From contig NZ_CP073748.1 of assembly GCF_024398035.1 (NCBI RefSeq), positions 2,967,001 through 3,031,000 on the forward strand: a DNA stretch of 64,000 nt, read 5' to 3'. Positions 19,547 to 30,224 of the stretch are shown piece after piece. The notes below the pieces were generated by a model, which searched no databases, was not told where the DNA came from, and saw nothing but the letters and a program-made list of their open reading frames with translations. Made by a program: the position numbers and the translations under genes. The stretch comes from Kordiimonas sp. SCSIO 12603 (GTDB lineage Bacteria; Pseudomonadota; Alphaproteobacteria; Sphingomonadales; Kordiimonadaceae). Positions within the stretch are counted from its first letter, which is position 1. Each line of letters begins with the position of its first letter.

Positions 19547-20671
19547 TTACCACACCAATTGCAGGCGCGTTGTAATCGTATGAGCATCAACACTGGCTGC
19601 ATCGACGGTTTGAAACTCCTGAAATGCTATATTCAATAAGAAACGTATATGGCGGTTTAGGTAAAGATTGGCGCCAAAGAGATAAGCTTCCTGATTGCCA
19701 AAACGAAACGCATCATCATTTAGGCTGAGGAAATCCGCTCTAGCAACCAGTTGCACCGCCAAATCACTATGGTTCAGGTCCTGATAACTTGTCCACTTAC
19801 CGGCCTTGATATCAACGCTGCGTGCATGGTCTGTCAGGAAATACCCAATTTCTGCGTAACCGCCACCAAACTTAGCGGCAGGCTGTTGGTTATCTAGCGT
19901 TGATCGCTGCACACCATATTCAGCAGCCAGATGAAAGCGTTCAAACTGAACCGCGCCTTCAAAACCTAGATACTCTTCATCCGTTACCAATAAACCTGCG
20001 CTGATTATGGGCGAAACAGCATTTGCATTTAATTGTCCTCGATAACTACGGTTTACCGCATCATCATAGGATTTATCCCAGAACGCTGCGCCAACCAGCC
20101 AACTGGTATTTCCTCTATTTTGTCCGAAGGTTGAACGCGCTGCGTATGACCAAACTTCAGGAGAGAAATCAATATCTCTTTCTTCACCGTAAATACCGGA
20201 TGTAAACGTAAAACCGCTTTGGTGATACGCGGCAGATACACCGATCGCACGCCCCAGGTTAAACGCATCGGTAAATGCTGCTCGTTCAGCAAAGCTGATA
20301 TCCATGATGGATGTTTGTTCTTCGAGCGAAACAGGTACACGGTGTCGTCCTACCGTTAATGAAAAAGCGTCTGATAGTTGATACTTTAGAAAAGCATCTT
20401 CAAACGTTATGCCATCACCCGCAAATTCGGTGCTGAGTTTAAATTCAAAGCCTGAAGTCAACCTCCCATTCAAGGTTGCCCGAACTGATCGGAAATCAAA
20501 ATCCTCTTCAGATCTACCTAAATCGGAAGTGTTGAAGTGAGTGAAATCGGTAATAGAACGAAGCTGTAAGTTATAGGTAGGTTCATCTGTGTCATTTGCC
20601 GCAACAGGCAAAGCAACTGTCCCTATAACTACAAAAGAACACAATAATTTCTGGATACTCGTAAACTGCAT
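19547..20671 (-). CDS. OprP/OprO-like outer-membrane porin
   Basis: A 374-aa secreted beta-barrel protein. A signal peptide (cleavage near VAA-NDT) is followed by alternating beta segments. The phosphate-selective-porin-like text includes GFEFKLSTEFAGDGITFEDAFLKYQLSDAFSLTVGRHRVPVSLE and a C-terminal strand ending in aromatic W (TRLQLVW). In this family such porins pass anions such as phosphate, but selectivity cannot be read here. The ATG is preferred over an upstream in-frame GTG. It stands alone between two terminators or gaps. Confidence 0.82.
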   Translation of the reverse strand: MQFTSIQKLLCSFVVIGTVALPVAANDTDEPTYNLQLRSITDFTHFNTSDLGRSEEDFDFRSVRATLNGRLTSGFEFKLSTEFAGDGITFEDAFLKYQLSDAFSLTVGRHRVPVSLEEQTSIMDISFAERAAFTDAFNLGRAIGVSAAYHQSGFTFTSGIYGEERDIDFSPEVWSYAARSTFGQNRGNTSWLVGAAFWDKSYDDAVNRSYRGQLNANAVSPIISAGLLVTDEEYLGFEGAVQFERFHLAAEYGVQRSTLDNQQPAAKFGGGYAEIGYFLTDHARSVDIKAGKWTSYQDLNHSDLAVQLVARADFLSLNDDAFRFGNQEAYLFGANLYLNRHIRFLLNIAFQEFQTVDAASVDAHTITTRLQLVW

Positions 20672-20746
20672 ATTCGCCACAATATTACACTTTTATGACA
20701 ATATCAAATTCACCGGCATCATAGAGAGTATAGATGGTTTATTACG

Positions 20747-20782
20747 AAAAAACGCCAAACCCATATGGTTCAGCGTTTTTTT
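20747..20782 (-). terminator. Terminator of the M28 peptidase gene
   Basis: On the minus strand, AACGC-(T)-GAACC pairs with GGTTT-(G)-GCGTT around a short ATATG loop, followed by TTTTTT. It lies just after the peptidase stop and before the porin. Confidence 0.85.
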
Positions 20783-20791
20783 CTATTTATC

Positions 20792-21721
20792 TTATTTTGT
20801 AATCTGGCCTAGATCGTCATCAATGGCTTCAGCCGCCATCACTACGGTTTCAATGGACCGCATGAAGAAATCTATAGGAACCGTTTCAAAATCGTCTGAC
20901 GGACGGTGGTAATGCGGGTGATCTTCAACGCCGAAATAGAGAAACGGGATACCTTCCCTGTGGAATGGACCATGGTCTGATTGAAGCGTCCAATCATTGG
21001 AACCCAATTTAGGATCATCATGCCCCATCAACAGCTTTACTGGTGCATTCGCAGCAACTTTTTCAATCACAGGCTTCAACGCAGCGGTGTGATAAGCGCC
21101 TGCAGCATAAAGCTCGTTTTTATCGCTGCGGCTGAGCATATCAAAGTTGATATTAAAAGCCACGTCACCGGCGGCTTCCGGAATTTCCTTCACAAAAGCC
21201 CGTGCGCCCTGAAGGCCAACTTCCTCTGCATCAAAAAGAGCAAAAATCACGTCATGCTTTGGTGCGTGCTTCTGGAAATGCTCCGCTGCCGCCAACAGGC
21301 CTGCAACACCAGAGGCATTATCATCTGCGCCATTAAATATTTCACCACCGCGAACACCCACATGATCATAATGGGCAGAAATCACAATAGACTTACCCCC
21401 ACTATCGCTTCCCTTAATTCGAAACAGCAGGTTGACAGCACTCAGGGAAAGTTCATCACCATTTCGGCGCTTTACCGTGAAATCAAAAGGATATTCATAA
21501 GTACCGCCCAGTGGCTCCAGCTTCATGGCTTTGAGTTTGTCCACCAGATAGGCACGTGCCTTCGCGTTTCCTTCGGTGCCCGTCCCCCGGCCCTGCATAT
21601 CATCCGCAGATAGCGTTTTAATCACTTCAACAGCGTTTTCTTTACTGAACTCCGCCTTTTCACCGGCTTGAGCCGATAAGCTTAAGGCCGCCGCAAAAGT
21701 TAGTACTGAAGTTGTTTTCAT
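20792..21721 (-). CDS. Secreted M28-family zinc aminopeptidase
   Basis: An exported metallopeptidase of about 309 aa with a signal peptide (SLSAQA-GEK). The di-zinc site is complete: HYDH (H117, D119), NGADDNASG (D133), DAEEVG (E166, E167), NFDM (D194) and HPHYHRPSDD (last His). It probably trims peptides in the periplasm or outside the cell. The ATG at 21721 is used; a TTG 15 bases upstream has a better-placed GGGGG site and may be the true start. It is followed by its own terminator. Confidence 0.9.
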   Translation of the reverse strand: MKTTSVLTFAAALSLSAQAGEKAEFSKENAVEVIKTLSADDMQGRGTGTEGNAKARAYLVDKLKAMKLEPLGGTYEYPFDFTVKRRNGDELSLSAVNLLFRIKGSDSGGKSIVISAHYDHVGVRGGEIFNGADDNASGVAGLLAAAEHFQKHAPKHDVIFALFDAEEVGLQGARAFVKEIPEAAGDVAFNINFDMLSRSDKNELYAAGAYHTAALKPVIEKVAANAPVKLLMGHDDPKLGSNDWTLQSDHGPFHREGIPFLYFGVEDHPHYHRPSDDFETVPIDFFMRSIETVVMAAEAIDDDLGQITK

Positions 21722-21820
21722 AAATCTGGATTTCAACGTTCATCCCCCGATGTCATTTTGTTTGCCTGTATCCTACAGATTAGCCCTGCAAACACAATAA
21801 ACCTTCGTCGTATTTCACAG

Positions 21821-21856
21821 AAAAACAAAAACCCCCGAGCATCACTGCCCGAGGGT
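21821..21856 (-). terminator. Terminator of groESL
   Basis: On the minus strand a 10-bp stem (ACCCTCGGGC with GCTCGGGGGT, two G-U pairs) closes a 6-nt loop, followed by TTTTGTTTTT, 40 bases past the groEL stop. The G-U pairs become mismatches on the other strand, so it works in the groEL direction. Confidence 0.88.
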
Positions 21857-21895
21857 TCTGTTTGCATAAATGCAGTCGCTATATGGAAGCGTGGC

Positions 21896-23557
<1,662 letters not shown>

Positions 23558-23606
23558 CTAAATATAAAGTAAATTCAAATAAGGACTATAATGGGGGACC
23601 GAGTGA

Positions 23607-23894
23607 TTACTCGATGATGCCCATAATGTCAGATTCTTTCATGATCAGCAGATCTTGGCCGTCAACTTTAACTTCTGTGCCAGACCATTTGCCGAAAAGG
23701 ATTTTGTCGCCAGCTTTAACGTCTAGTGGTGTTACCTTGCCGTCTTCAGCTTTTGTACCAGCGCCAGCTGCAATAACTTCACCTTCAGAAGGCTTTTCTT
23801 GTGCTGTATCAGGCAGAATAATGCCGCCAGCAGTTTTAGCTTCGCTTTCAAGACGCTTGACCAATACACGGTCATGGAGCGGACGAAGAGCCAT
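23607..23894 (-). CDS. groES: 10 kDa co-chaperonin GroES
   Basis: The 95-aa heptameric lid of GroEL. The start [12 protein letters not shown] follows AGGAG; the longer frame adds 15 non-family residues. The mobile loop is [19 protein letters not shown], and the C-terminal part is [14 protein letters not shown]. First gene of groESL; the 5' leader of about 70 bases contains the CIRCE operator. Confidence 0.99.
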   Translation of the reverse strand: MALRPLHDRVLVKRLESEAKTAGGIILPDTAQEKPSEGEVIAAGAGTKAEDGKVTPLDVKAGDKILFGKWSGTEVKVDGQDLLIMKESDIMGIIE

Positions 23895-23932
23895 GGTTTG
23901 TCTCCTAATTGATAAACCTTTAAATTCTGTTG

Positions 23933-23959
23933 TTAGCACTCACTTAATTGGAGTGCTAA
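23933..23959. promoter_or_regulatory. CIRCE element (HrcA operator) of groESL
   Basis: A perfect match to the consensus TTAGCACTC-N9-GAGTGCTAA. It lies directly downstream of a promoter-like sequence and 38 bases before the groES start. HrcA binding here represses groESL until heat or misfolded protein titrates GroEL. hrcA itself is not in this window. Confidence 0.97.
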
Positions 23960-23969
23960 CGTGCAGAAC

Positions 23970-23998
23970 TATTTAAGTTTCTGGAGGCTGGCTTTCAA
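23970..23998 (-). promoter_or_regulatory. groESL promoter (sigma-70 or RpoH type)
   Basis: On the minus strand, TTGAAA (-35) and TAAATA (-10) are separated by 17 bases. Transcription would start within a few bases of the CIRCE element. The -35 lies in CTTGAAA, which is also the heat-shock sigma-32 -35 consensus. Joint RpoH/HrcA control occurs in some alphaproteobacteria, but the sigma factor here is inferred. Confidence 0.7.
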
Positions 23999-24070
23999 GG
24001 ATTGAATCTTACTTTTTTCTCGTTGCCCTTGAATAAAGAGGCTCGAAGTAACTAAGCAACTAATAAACCC

Positions 24071-25264
24071 TTATTTTACTTCAATATTTTCAACATCAAG
24101 CTTGGTGCCATCTTCAGCGTATATAAAAATATTAAAACGCCCTTTTGGCAGGTACAGCGGCAGATTTTCACCTTCAAACATAAAAACACTGTCATAAGGT
24201 ACTGACGATTCTGCCTGTTCTAGCTTAAAGGCCTGTACAAGCATCAAATCAGATTGTTGCCTTGCTGCTTGGGAAAGATACGTTTCCTGCCCTAACGCTT
24301 GCCGGTACTGCCCAGTATGTATTAGATCAGCCTCAACAGCAGGTAACCGAAGTTGAGCATCAACATCATATCTATCATGTTCAACCTTCCAAGAGCTTCC
24401 CTGTTTAAATCCTAAAATATCGGCTGATGGTGAACTTGAAGCATAGTTACAGCCTGTTAAATCCACTGAATAGACAGGCACTCCATGGGTAGTTTCAAGG
24501 CGAGCAGCCATCCAAGCTTCTGCAAAAAAATCTTTAGCATCCCATTTCTTGGAAATATGCTGCCAACCAGCCCAGAGGATTATTTTTTCTTCGTTAGGAA
24601 TAGTTTCGATATATGCAGCGACATTTTGCGCCTGTTCTGTTTCTCTAAAATCAGTTTTAACCTTCCAGTCATCCGTTTCTGGAGCTTTACTATTAGATTC
24701 ATAGGCAAACAGCTTAAAACCAAGCCTTTGCGCTTTTCTGATCGAACCAGCCATAAGAGGCTCTGAAATATAACCTTGCGCTTTTTTGTTTTTATCTAAA
24801 GGTAGGTTGAAATCGAAATCCCAAGATAGCGCTTCATAGCCTATATGACGGTAGCCAGCTTCCCAAAATTCGTCCAAGTTTTGATATAAAAACAATCTCT
24901 GCTCAAGCGACGTATGACTTTCATTAAAGGCCAACACCCGAGCACCACCCGCGTCTATCAGTATCTGGTTTAAAGGGTTTTCAACCTGCTCGAAATCGCT
25001 GGGTACAGTACAGTTTCCAATCCTTCTTCCAGCAGAACGAACCTTCATCTTCGTCGCTAAATCTATACGACCTGCATCCAAATAGGCCCACTGTGCCAAA
25101 GAGTTCAGAAAACCTGTTTCCTCTGGTGCCTCTGCCGCCTTCAGGAAAAGAGCACCGTGGTTTTTCACCGTATTGAAGCGGCTATATCTTTTCATTAACT
25201 CTGAAGGATCAATCGCCCCCGATACAGATACGGATAAAGATACAGCTATAATAATTTTCCACAT
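24071..25264 (-). CDS. Secreted EreA/ChaN-like (TIKI superfamily) protein
   Basis: A 397-aa protein with a signal peptide. The central region resembles the erythromycin-esterase/ChaN/TIKI fold: VLAFNESHTSLEQRLFLYQNL (the E-x-H of the family), HIGYEALSWD, GYISEP, and RLGFKLFAYES ... RETEQAQNVAAYI ... ILWAGWQHISK (the second catalytic-type His). The last ~120 residues look like a separate beta-rich domain. Family members include erythromycin esterase and a heme-binding lipoprotein; no activity is proven for this subgroup. It stands upstream of groES in the same direction, but groESL has its own promoter. Confidence 0.6.
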   Translation of the reverse strand: MWKIIIAVSLSVSVSGAIDPSELMKRYSRFNTVKNHGALFLKAAEAPEETGFLNSLAQWAYLDAGRIDLATKMKVRSAGRRIGNCTVPSDFEQVENPLNQILIDAGGARVLAFNESHTSLEQRLFLYQNLDEFWEAGYRHIGYEALSWDFDFNLPLDKNKKAQGYISEPLMAGSIRKAQRLGFKLFAYESNSKAPETDDWKVKTDFRETEQAQNVAAYIETIPNEEKIILWAGWQHISKKWDAKDFFAEAWMAARLETTHGVPVYSVDLTGCNYASSSPSADILGFKQGSSWKVEHDRYDVDAQLRLPAVEADLIHTGQYRQALGQETYLSQAARQQSDLMLVQAFKLEQAESSVPYDSVFMFEGENLPLYLPKGRFNIFIYAEDGTKLDVENIEVK

Positions 25265-25331
25265 AAAACCCCCAGTTATGTTTTTAAACCAAAGATTAAT
25301 TGTTATTTTATAACATATCTATTTGTCAAAT

Positions 25332-25361
25332 AAAAAAAACCGGGCAAGTTTCCCTGCCCGG
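25332..25361 (-). terminator. Terminator of the TonB-dependent receptor gene
   Basis: CCGGGCA / TGCCCGG, a perfect 7-bp stem with an 8-nt loop, followed on the minus strand by eight T, about 27 bases after the receptor stop. Confidence 0.9.
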
Positions 25362-25387
25362 CTCTAATTCTAAACACTCTCAGCGAA

Positions 25388-27898
25388 TTAGAATGTTACG
25401 CTGATCTTACCGTATAGGTAACGGCCGTTAAAGCCGTATGGCGAGAAGCCAGAATATGGGAAGATACGAGAGAAACGTGTTACATCAGCAACGTTGTTGC
25501 GTGTCGCTTCAGGGTACACATCAAACAGGTTGTTTGCACCAATAGAAACCGCAACGCTTTCTGTCACATCATATCTGATATCCAGATCAGTGATCCACGC
25601 TGAATCCAGCACCTCTTCACGATCAGGGTTATTGCTTGGCTCAACCACTTCGCCGTAGCGAGTTGCACGCGCCGTTAGTGTTAGCTTGTTCCAGAAGTAT
25701 GTTGCGCCGAGGTTCAGCTTCGTTTCTGGGCTACCTAGCTCAAAGCGGCGGAATTCGTTCGCATCAAAGAGGTTAGACTGTTCGATACCAATCTCCTGCA
25801 GAACCGCAGGTGGGTCGATCACGTCTGTTACCTTGTTGTCGCTGTAGTTAAAGCCAGCATTCAAATCAAGGCGGCCACTATCGCCGAAATCAAACGAATA
25901 GTTTGCTACAACATCAACACCCTGTGTACGGCTATCGATACCGTTCAGGAAGAAGCGGGCACGGTTAGCGCCTGTGCCGGCAAGAAGCGCCTCCACACCA
26001 TCGCCTGATAGGTTAGATGACAGTACAATACGATCTTCAATTTTAATGTTGTAATAGTCAACAGTCAGGCTCAGGCCATTTGTTGGTGTCCATGAGAAAC
26101 CACCGCTGAAGCTGAAAGATGTTTCTTCTTCAAGACCAGGAGAGCCAAGCGCTTGCGCTACATCACTTGATGGACGGAATGTACCAGTTTCTGTCGGCTC
26201 ACCATCTACGAACACAGTTGCGATAGATGTGAAGTTCTGCTGTGCAAGAGACGGCGCACGGAAACCAGTAGAAACAGAACCGCGAAGTGCGAATGTTTCA
26301 GTAATTGAGTAACGTGTTGCCACTTTCCAGTTAAAGGTAGAACCGAAATCAGAATAATCTTCAAAACGGCCTGCTACTGCAACATTCCAGCGGTCTGTCA
26401 GGTCTGTATCAAACTCTAGGTAAAGGCCAATACTGTCACGGCCATTATCAACTTCTGACGCAGGACCAAAACCTGGAAATACCTGTGAACCAGCAGCACC
26501 CGGGAATGTACCCTGAATAAAGGAAGCTACTTCACCAGCTTCAATTTTATAATTTTCATTGCGGAACTCAGCACCGAACGCAACGTTTACAGGGTTTGCC
26601 AGGAAGTCTACATCCACCAAACGGCTGAAATCAGCATTCAGTGTAAACTGGGCGTTGATCAGGTGACCCGCATCAAATTCAGTTGGGCTAACCGGACCAA
26701 GTGATGTGTTAAGAGAGTTGGCTACGCCGAAGTTGAAATCATCTTCACCGTACACAGCAGATACATCATAATCCCACTCGGAAATCTGACCGCGAACACC
26801 AGCAGCAATAGAGAAATCATCGATATCTGATGTGATAAGCGGCAGGAAGCCATCTGGGTAAATTTCAGGTACGTTACGGCTGTTACCCGGCAAACGGTTA
26901 AAGCCCGCGCTATCACCCGTACGCTTGCTGTAGCTACCAAAGCTATATACTTCGTGCTCACCTAGAGGCACTGCTGCGTTATAGAAGATATTCACATCTT
27001 CAACGTTGGCATTACCAAAACGTGTGTTGTAACGATCGTATGTTAGTTCACGTGGATCAAGGTTTCCGTCGATGCGGTCATACGCTTCACGGTCATCAAA
27101 ATCAGAACGGTTAGTTGCGTTACGATCACGGTATTCAACAGAAACGTTGAAGAAACCTTCCTCGCCAAGACCAAAACCAATATTACCACGTAGTGTTAGC
27201 GTTTCGCCGTCTGTACGCGTGCGGTCATCGCCAGTTGTGAACTGAAGGTTACCGTCTGCATCAACAGATACATCTTCAAGCTGCGGTACACCGTCAAGAG
27301 TTGTAACATTCGCGCCGTATGTCGCAGACATAATGCCGCCTTCGTTAGCGTCTTTAAGTACAACGTTGATTACACCTGCAATCGCATCAGAGCCATACTG
27401 GGCTGCAGCACCATCACGCAGTACTTCAATACGCTTGATCGCATTAGCCGGAATAGCGTTCAAATCAACCGCAGAAGAACCACGTCCAACAGAACCATTA
27501 AGGTTCAGAAGTGCACTTGTATGACGGCGTTTACCGTTCACAAGAACAAGAGTATGGTCTGGCGCCAGACCACGAAGCTGAGCAGGACGCACATGGTCTG
27601 TGCCATCTGTTACAGCTGGCTGCGGAAAGTTAAAGCTCGGCAGCAAATTTGCCAGAATTTGGTTTGTTTCTGTTAGACCAGTTGCTGTAAGCGCTTGCGC
27701 ATTCAATACATCAATTGGCACACTGCTATCTGCGATAGTGCGGTCTTTACGGCGTGTACCCGTAACTACTACTTCTTCAATATCGCTTACTGCTGGACCA
27801 TCCTGCGCCAAAGCTGCAGGCGCTGCTGTCATTGCTATAGATACGAGCGATGCACCAGCGAGCAGTGCGCTATAGCCGTTAACTTTCTGCTTAACCAT
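25388..27898 (-). CDS. TonB-dependent outer-membrane receptor
   Basis: An 836-aa outer-membrane transporter energised by TonB. A signal peptide (AALAQ) is followed by a TonB-box-like stretch EEVVVTGTRR. The plug domain (VNGKRRHTSALLNLNGS ... RIEVLRDGAAAQYGSDAIAGVINVVLK) comes next, then a long beta-barrel ending in aromatic F (YGKISVTF). The plug sequence is of the type often annotated as an iron-complex receptor, but such proteins in this group also carry peptides, vitamins or glycans. No partner transport gene is adjacent to indicate the ligand. It ends at a strong terminator. Confidence 0.93.
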   Translation of the reverse strand: MVKQKVNGYSALLAGASLVSIAMTAAPAALAQDGPAVSDIEEVVVTGTRRKDRTIADSSVPIDVLNAQALTATGLTETNQILANLLPSFNFPQPAVTDGTDHVRPAQLRGLAPDHTLVLVNGKRRHTSALLNLNGSVGRGSSAVDLNAIPANAIKRIEVLRDGAAAQYGSDAIAGVINVVLKDANEGGIMSATYGANVTTLDGVPQLEDVSVDADGNLQFTTGDDRTRTDGETLTLRGNIGFGLGEEGFFNVSVEYRDRNATNRSDFDDREAYDRIDGNLDPRELTYDRYNTRFGNANVEDVNIFYNAAVPLGEHEVYSFGSYSKRTGDSAGFNRLPGNSRNVPEIYPDGFLPLITSDIDDFSIAAGVRGQISEWDYDVSAVYGEDDFNFGVANSLNTSLGPVSPTEFDAGHLINAQFTLNADFSRLVDVDFLANPVNVAFGAEFRNENYKIEAGEVASFIQGTFPGAAGSQVFPGFGPASEVDNGRDSIGLYLEFDTDLTDRWNVAVAGRFEDYSDFGSTFNWKVATRYSITETFALRGSVSTGFRAPSLAQQNFTSIATVFVDGEPTETGTFRPSSDVAQALGSPGLEEETSFSFSGGFSWTPTNGLSLTVDYYNIKIEDRIVLSSNLSGDGVEALLAGTGANRARFFLNGIDSRTQGVDVVANYSFDFGDSGRLDLNAGFNYSDNKVTDVIDPPAVLQEIGIEQSNLFDANEFRRFELGSPETKLNLGATYFWNKLTLTARATRYGEVVEPSNNPDREEVLDSAWITDLDIRYDVTESVAVSIGANNLFDVYPEATRNNVADVTRFSRIFPYSGFSPYGFNGRYLYGKISVTF

Positions 27899-27969
27899 GG
27901 AAAGTTTTCCTCCACTTTACTCTTTTAATAGTATTTTTTACTACGAGGTAATTATTATTTGTATATTAA

Positions 27970-27986
27970 TTTCCTACAGCAGGAAA
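27970..27986. promoter_or_regulatory. Short inverted repeat in the TonB-receptor / ferredoxin-reductase divergent region
   Basis: TTTCCT-ACAGC-AGGAAA, 6-bp arms, lies in a very AT-rich 241-bp region between two divergent genes. It could be an operator for either. No Fur-like sequence or riboswitch was recognised in this gap. Confidence 0.3.
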
Positions 27987-28139
27987 ATAATGTAATATTA
28001 TTATAAATCAAGGAACCGTAACGTAATAAAACTACGTTCCTGACCAAAGTTTCAACATCCGTTGCATTAATAGCACACCCTGTGGCTTTTCAATTTCTTT
28101 CGTTTATGGCATTCTACTTATGCAATCCTGGAGAGCACC

Positions 28140-29453
28140 ATGATACTGAATGGATCAGGCACTCTGTATGTTGCGATTATTGGCGCAGGGCCAGCCGGTT
28201 ATTATACAGCGGAAGCATTTGCCGCTAAGCATGACAATGTGCACGTAGACATCATTGATCGTCTGCCCACACCATATGGGTTGATCCGGGCTGGCGTAGC
28301 CCCAGATCATCAATCTATCAAAAATGTTGCCCTTCGGTACGCCGCCACCAACGAAAAAGATAATGTCCATTTCATTGGTAATCTTGAACTGGGCCGGGAT
28401 GTTTCAATGGAAGAACTACAACAGCTTTATGATGTAGTTATTCTGGCGACTGGTGCACCTAAGGATCGGGCGCTTGGTCTTGAAGGTGAACACCTGCAAG
28501 GGGTGTACGGCTCGGGATCCTTTGTTGGCTGGTATAACAGCCACCCTGATTACAGAGACCTAAACCCTAATCTGAAAACACCAACCGCAGTCATCATCGG
28601 CAATGGCAATGTTGCAATTGATGTGGCGCGCATCCTCGCAAAAACCGCTCAAGAAATGGCAGAAACTGATCTTGCACCTTATGCAGCTTCTGAAATCCAT
28701 ACATCTATCTTGAAAGATATCTACATCATCGGGCGCAGAGGCCCGGTCGAAGCTGCTTTCACCCCCAAAGAGCTCGGCGAACTTAATAAGCTGGAAAATT
28801 GTACCCCTTTATTTGATCCCGCACTTCTTGAAGCTTTCGAAGAAAATACTGATCTGACCGTGGTCCAAAAAAAGAACTTAGCAATCCTGCGCGACATAGC
28901 AGCCAACAAACCAGAAAAAGATAAAATCAGATTACACCTTTCCTTCTTCCAGCGCCCTGTAGCAATTGAGGGGGATCAAAGCCTCACCAACATTCTACTG
29001 GAAAAAACAAAACTGATGCCAAACGGCGTGGAAGGTACCGGGCATACCGCGGAACTCAAATGCGGTCTTCTTGTGTCCTGCATAGGTTATAAAGCCTCGC
29101 CTATAGAAGGAATACCGTATGACACTCGATCAGGCGTTTATGTTAGCAGTGATGGTCATATAAGCGGCAATCTCTACTGTGTTGGATGGGCAAGGCGTGG
29201 CCCGACAGGGACCATTGGCACAAACAGGCCTGACGGCGTTGGCATAGCTGATAAAATTCTCAGCGAAATCACACCATCTGGCAAAGCTGGTAGGCAGGGT
29301 CTTGATGTGCTTGTCCAAACAAGAGACTTGCATACCGTTTCGTTTGCCAATTGGAAAAAAATAGAGACCGCTGAACAAGAAGCAACCGAGGGCAATGCCC
29401 CTCGGCGTAAATTTACCAATATTGATAAAATGATCAAAATCGCTGAAAGCTGA
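28140..29453 (+). CDS. Ferredoxin--NADP+ reductase, adrenodoxin-reductase (FprA/FDXR) type
   Basis: A 437-aa flavoprotein that moves electrons between NADPH and ferredoxins. The FAD-binding GAGPAG is at 15-20. The family signature PTPYGLIRAGVAPDHQSIKNV follows. A second dinucleotide fold (VIIGNGNVAIDVARILAK) binds NADPH, and GWARRGPTGTIGTNRPDG is the typical C-terminal part. The start ATG has GGAG. It is convergent with the next gene, 2 bases apart. The partner ferredoxin is not in the window. Confidence 0.93.
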   Translation: MILNGSGTLYVAIIGAGPAGYYTAEAFAAKHDNVHVDIIDRLPTPYGLIRAGVAPDHQSIKNVALRYAATNEKDNVHFIGNLELGRDVSMEELQQLYDVVILATGAPKDRALGLEGEHLQGVYGSGSFVGWYNSHPDYRDLNPNLKTPTAVIIGNGNVAIDVARILAKTAQEMAETDLAPYAASEIHTSILKDIYIIGRRGPVEAAFTPKELGELNKLENCTPLFDPALLEAFEENTDLTVVQKKNLAILRDIAANKPEKDKIRLHLSFFQRPVAIEGDQSLTNILLEKTKLMPNGVEGTGHTAELKCGLLVSCIGYKASPIEGIPYDTRSGVYVSSDGHISGNLYCVGWARRGPTGTIGTNRPDGVGIADKILSEITPSGKAGRQGLDVLVQTRDLHTVSFANWKKIETAEQEATEGNAPRRKFTNIDKMIKIAES

Positions 29454-29455
29454 CA

Positions 29456-30100
29456 TCAGCGCTTGGTCAAACGGTACTCCCCTGTCACCTTGGCGAACTT
29501 TATACCAATCGCCAGAGCAAACAACAACGGCGCAAGCGCAACAATAAGAGCTGAAATCTCTGAACGCCGTACATTCTTACTGGCTTCCAGATAATGTTCC
29601 CGTTCAAGCCTGTAAGCTGATAGATACTCCGCCACATCTTCACGCTCCTGAGCGCTAATACCTGCTGCTACCTCATCCAGCCCCAGAAGGAAATTTGCCG
29701 GGATATCAACGGGGAAGTCCTCGTTTTCATTAATAAGATCGAGGGCTGAGATTTTTACCTTTGTCCAGCGGCAGAACTGTACATCCCCTCCATGCCCTGC
29801 TCCTTCACCACAAGCATATTCGTTATAAACCTCAAACCAGTTTTCCAGCGCACTCTGAGTGCGCTCTGAGGTCATGCGTGATGTTTCCTGCGCCATTTGA
29901 GACTGGAAAAAACGCGCCTCTTCCACAAAGCCGTAGATCGAAATCGCGGCAAGAGACAGCCACATATAATCTACAAGTCGCCATTTCTTAAGCGATAGTG
30001 GTCGCTTAAACACCCAGAAATAATGGGCAATGGACGTGCTTAAAACAAACGCCAAAAACACAACAAGTGGATCAGAAGAAGCTTCTAGAAGTCTATTCAA
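29456..30100 (-). CDS. Hypothetical membrane protein with TTG start
   Basis: A 214-aa protein not recognised by family. It shows hydrophobic segments at about 12-28 and 46-60 and a C-terminal one at about 185-203. Between them is a long soluble stretch (about 65-180) with an acidic, Cys-containing portion (YACGEGAGHGG). The only start upstream of the first helix is TTG at 30100, since an in-frame stop lies 9 bases further up; GTG at codon 14 would cut into the first helix. Convergent with the ferredoxin reductase. Confidence 0.6.
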   Translation of the reverse strand: MNRLLEASSDPLVVFLAFVLSTSIAHYFWVFKRPLSLKKWRLVDYMWLSLAAISIYGFVEEARFFQSQMAQETSRMTSERTQSALENWFEVYNEYACGEGAGHGGDVQFCRWTKVKISALDLINENEDFPVDIPANFLLGLDEVAAGISAQEREDVAEYLSAYRLEREHYLEASKNVRRSEISALIVALAPLLFALAIGIKFAKVTGEYRLTKR

Positions 30101-30224
30101 ATCAAATACCTAAACTAATGAACTATTCATTTTTTCTGCCTTCACCATACCTATGAATAAGCAGGTCACGGATCAACAATAACCAACAATTCGTGAAACA
30201 ACAAACCAGCGGGGGATACCATCA

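Noticed and set aside
27899-28139. Possible riboswitch or Fur box upstream of the TonB receptor
   Set aside because: No cobalamin, TPP or other riboswitch core and no Fur-like repeat could be seen in the AT-rich gap; only a short 6-bp inverted repeat.
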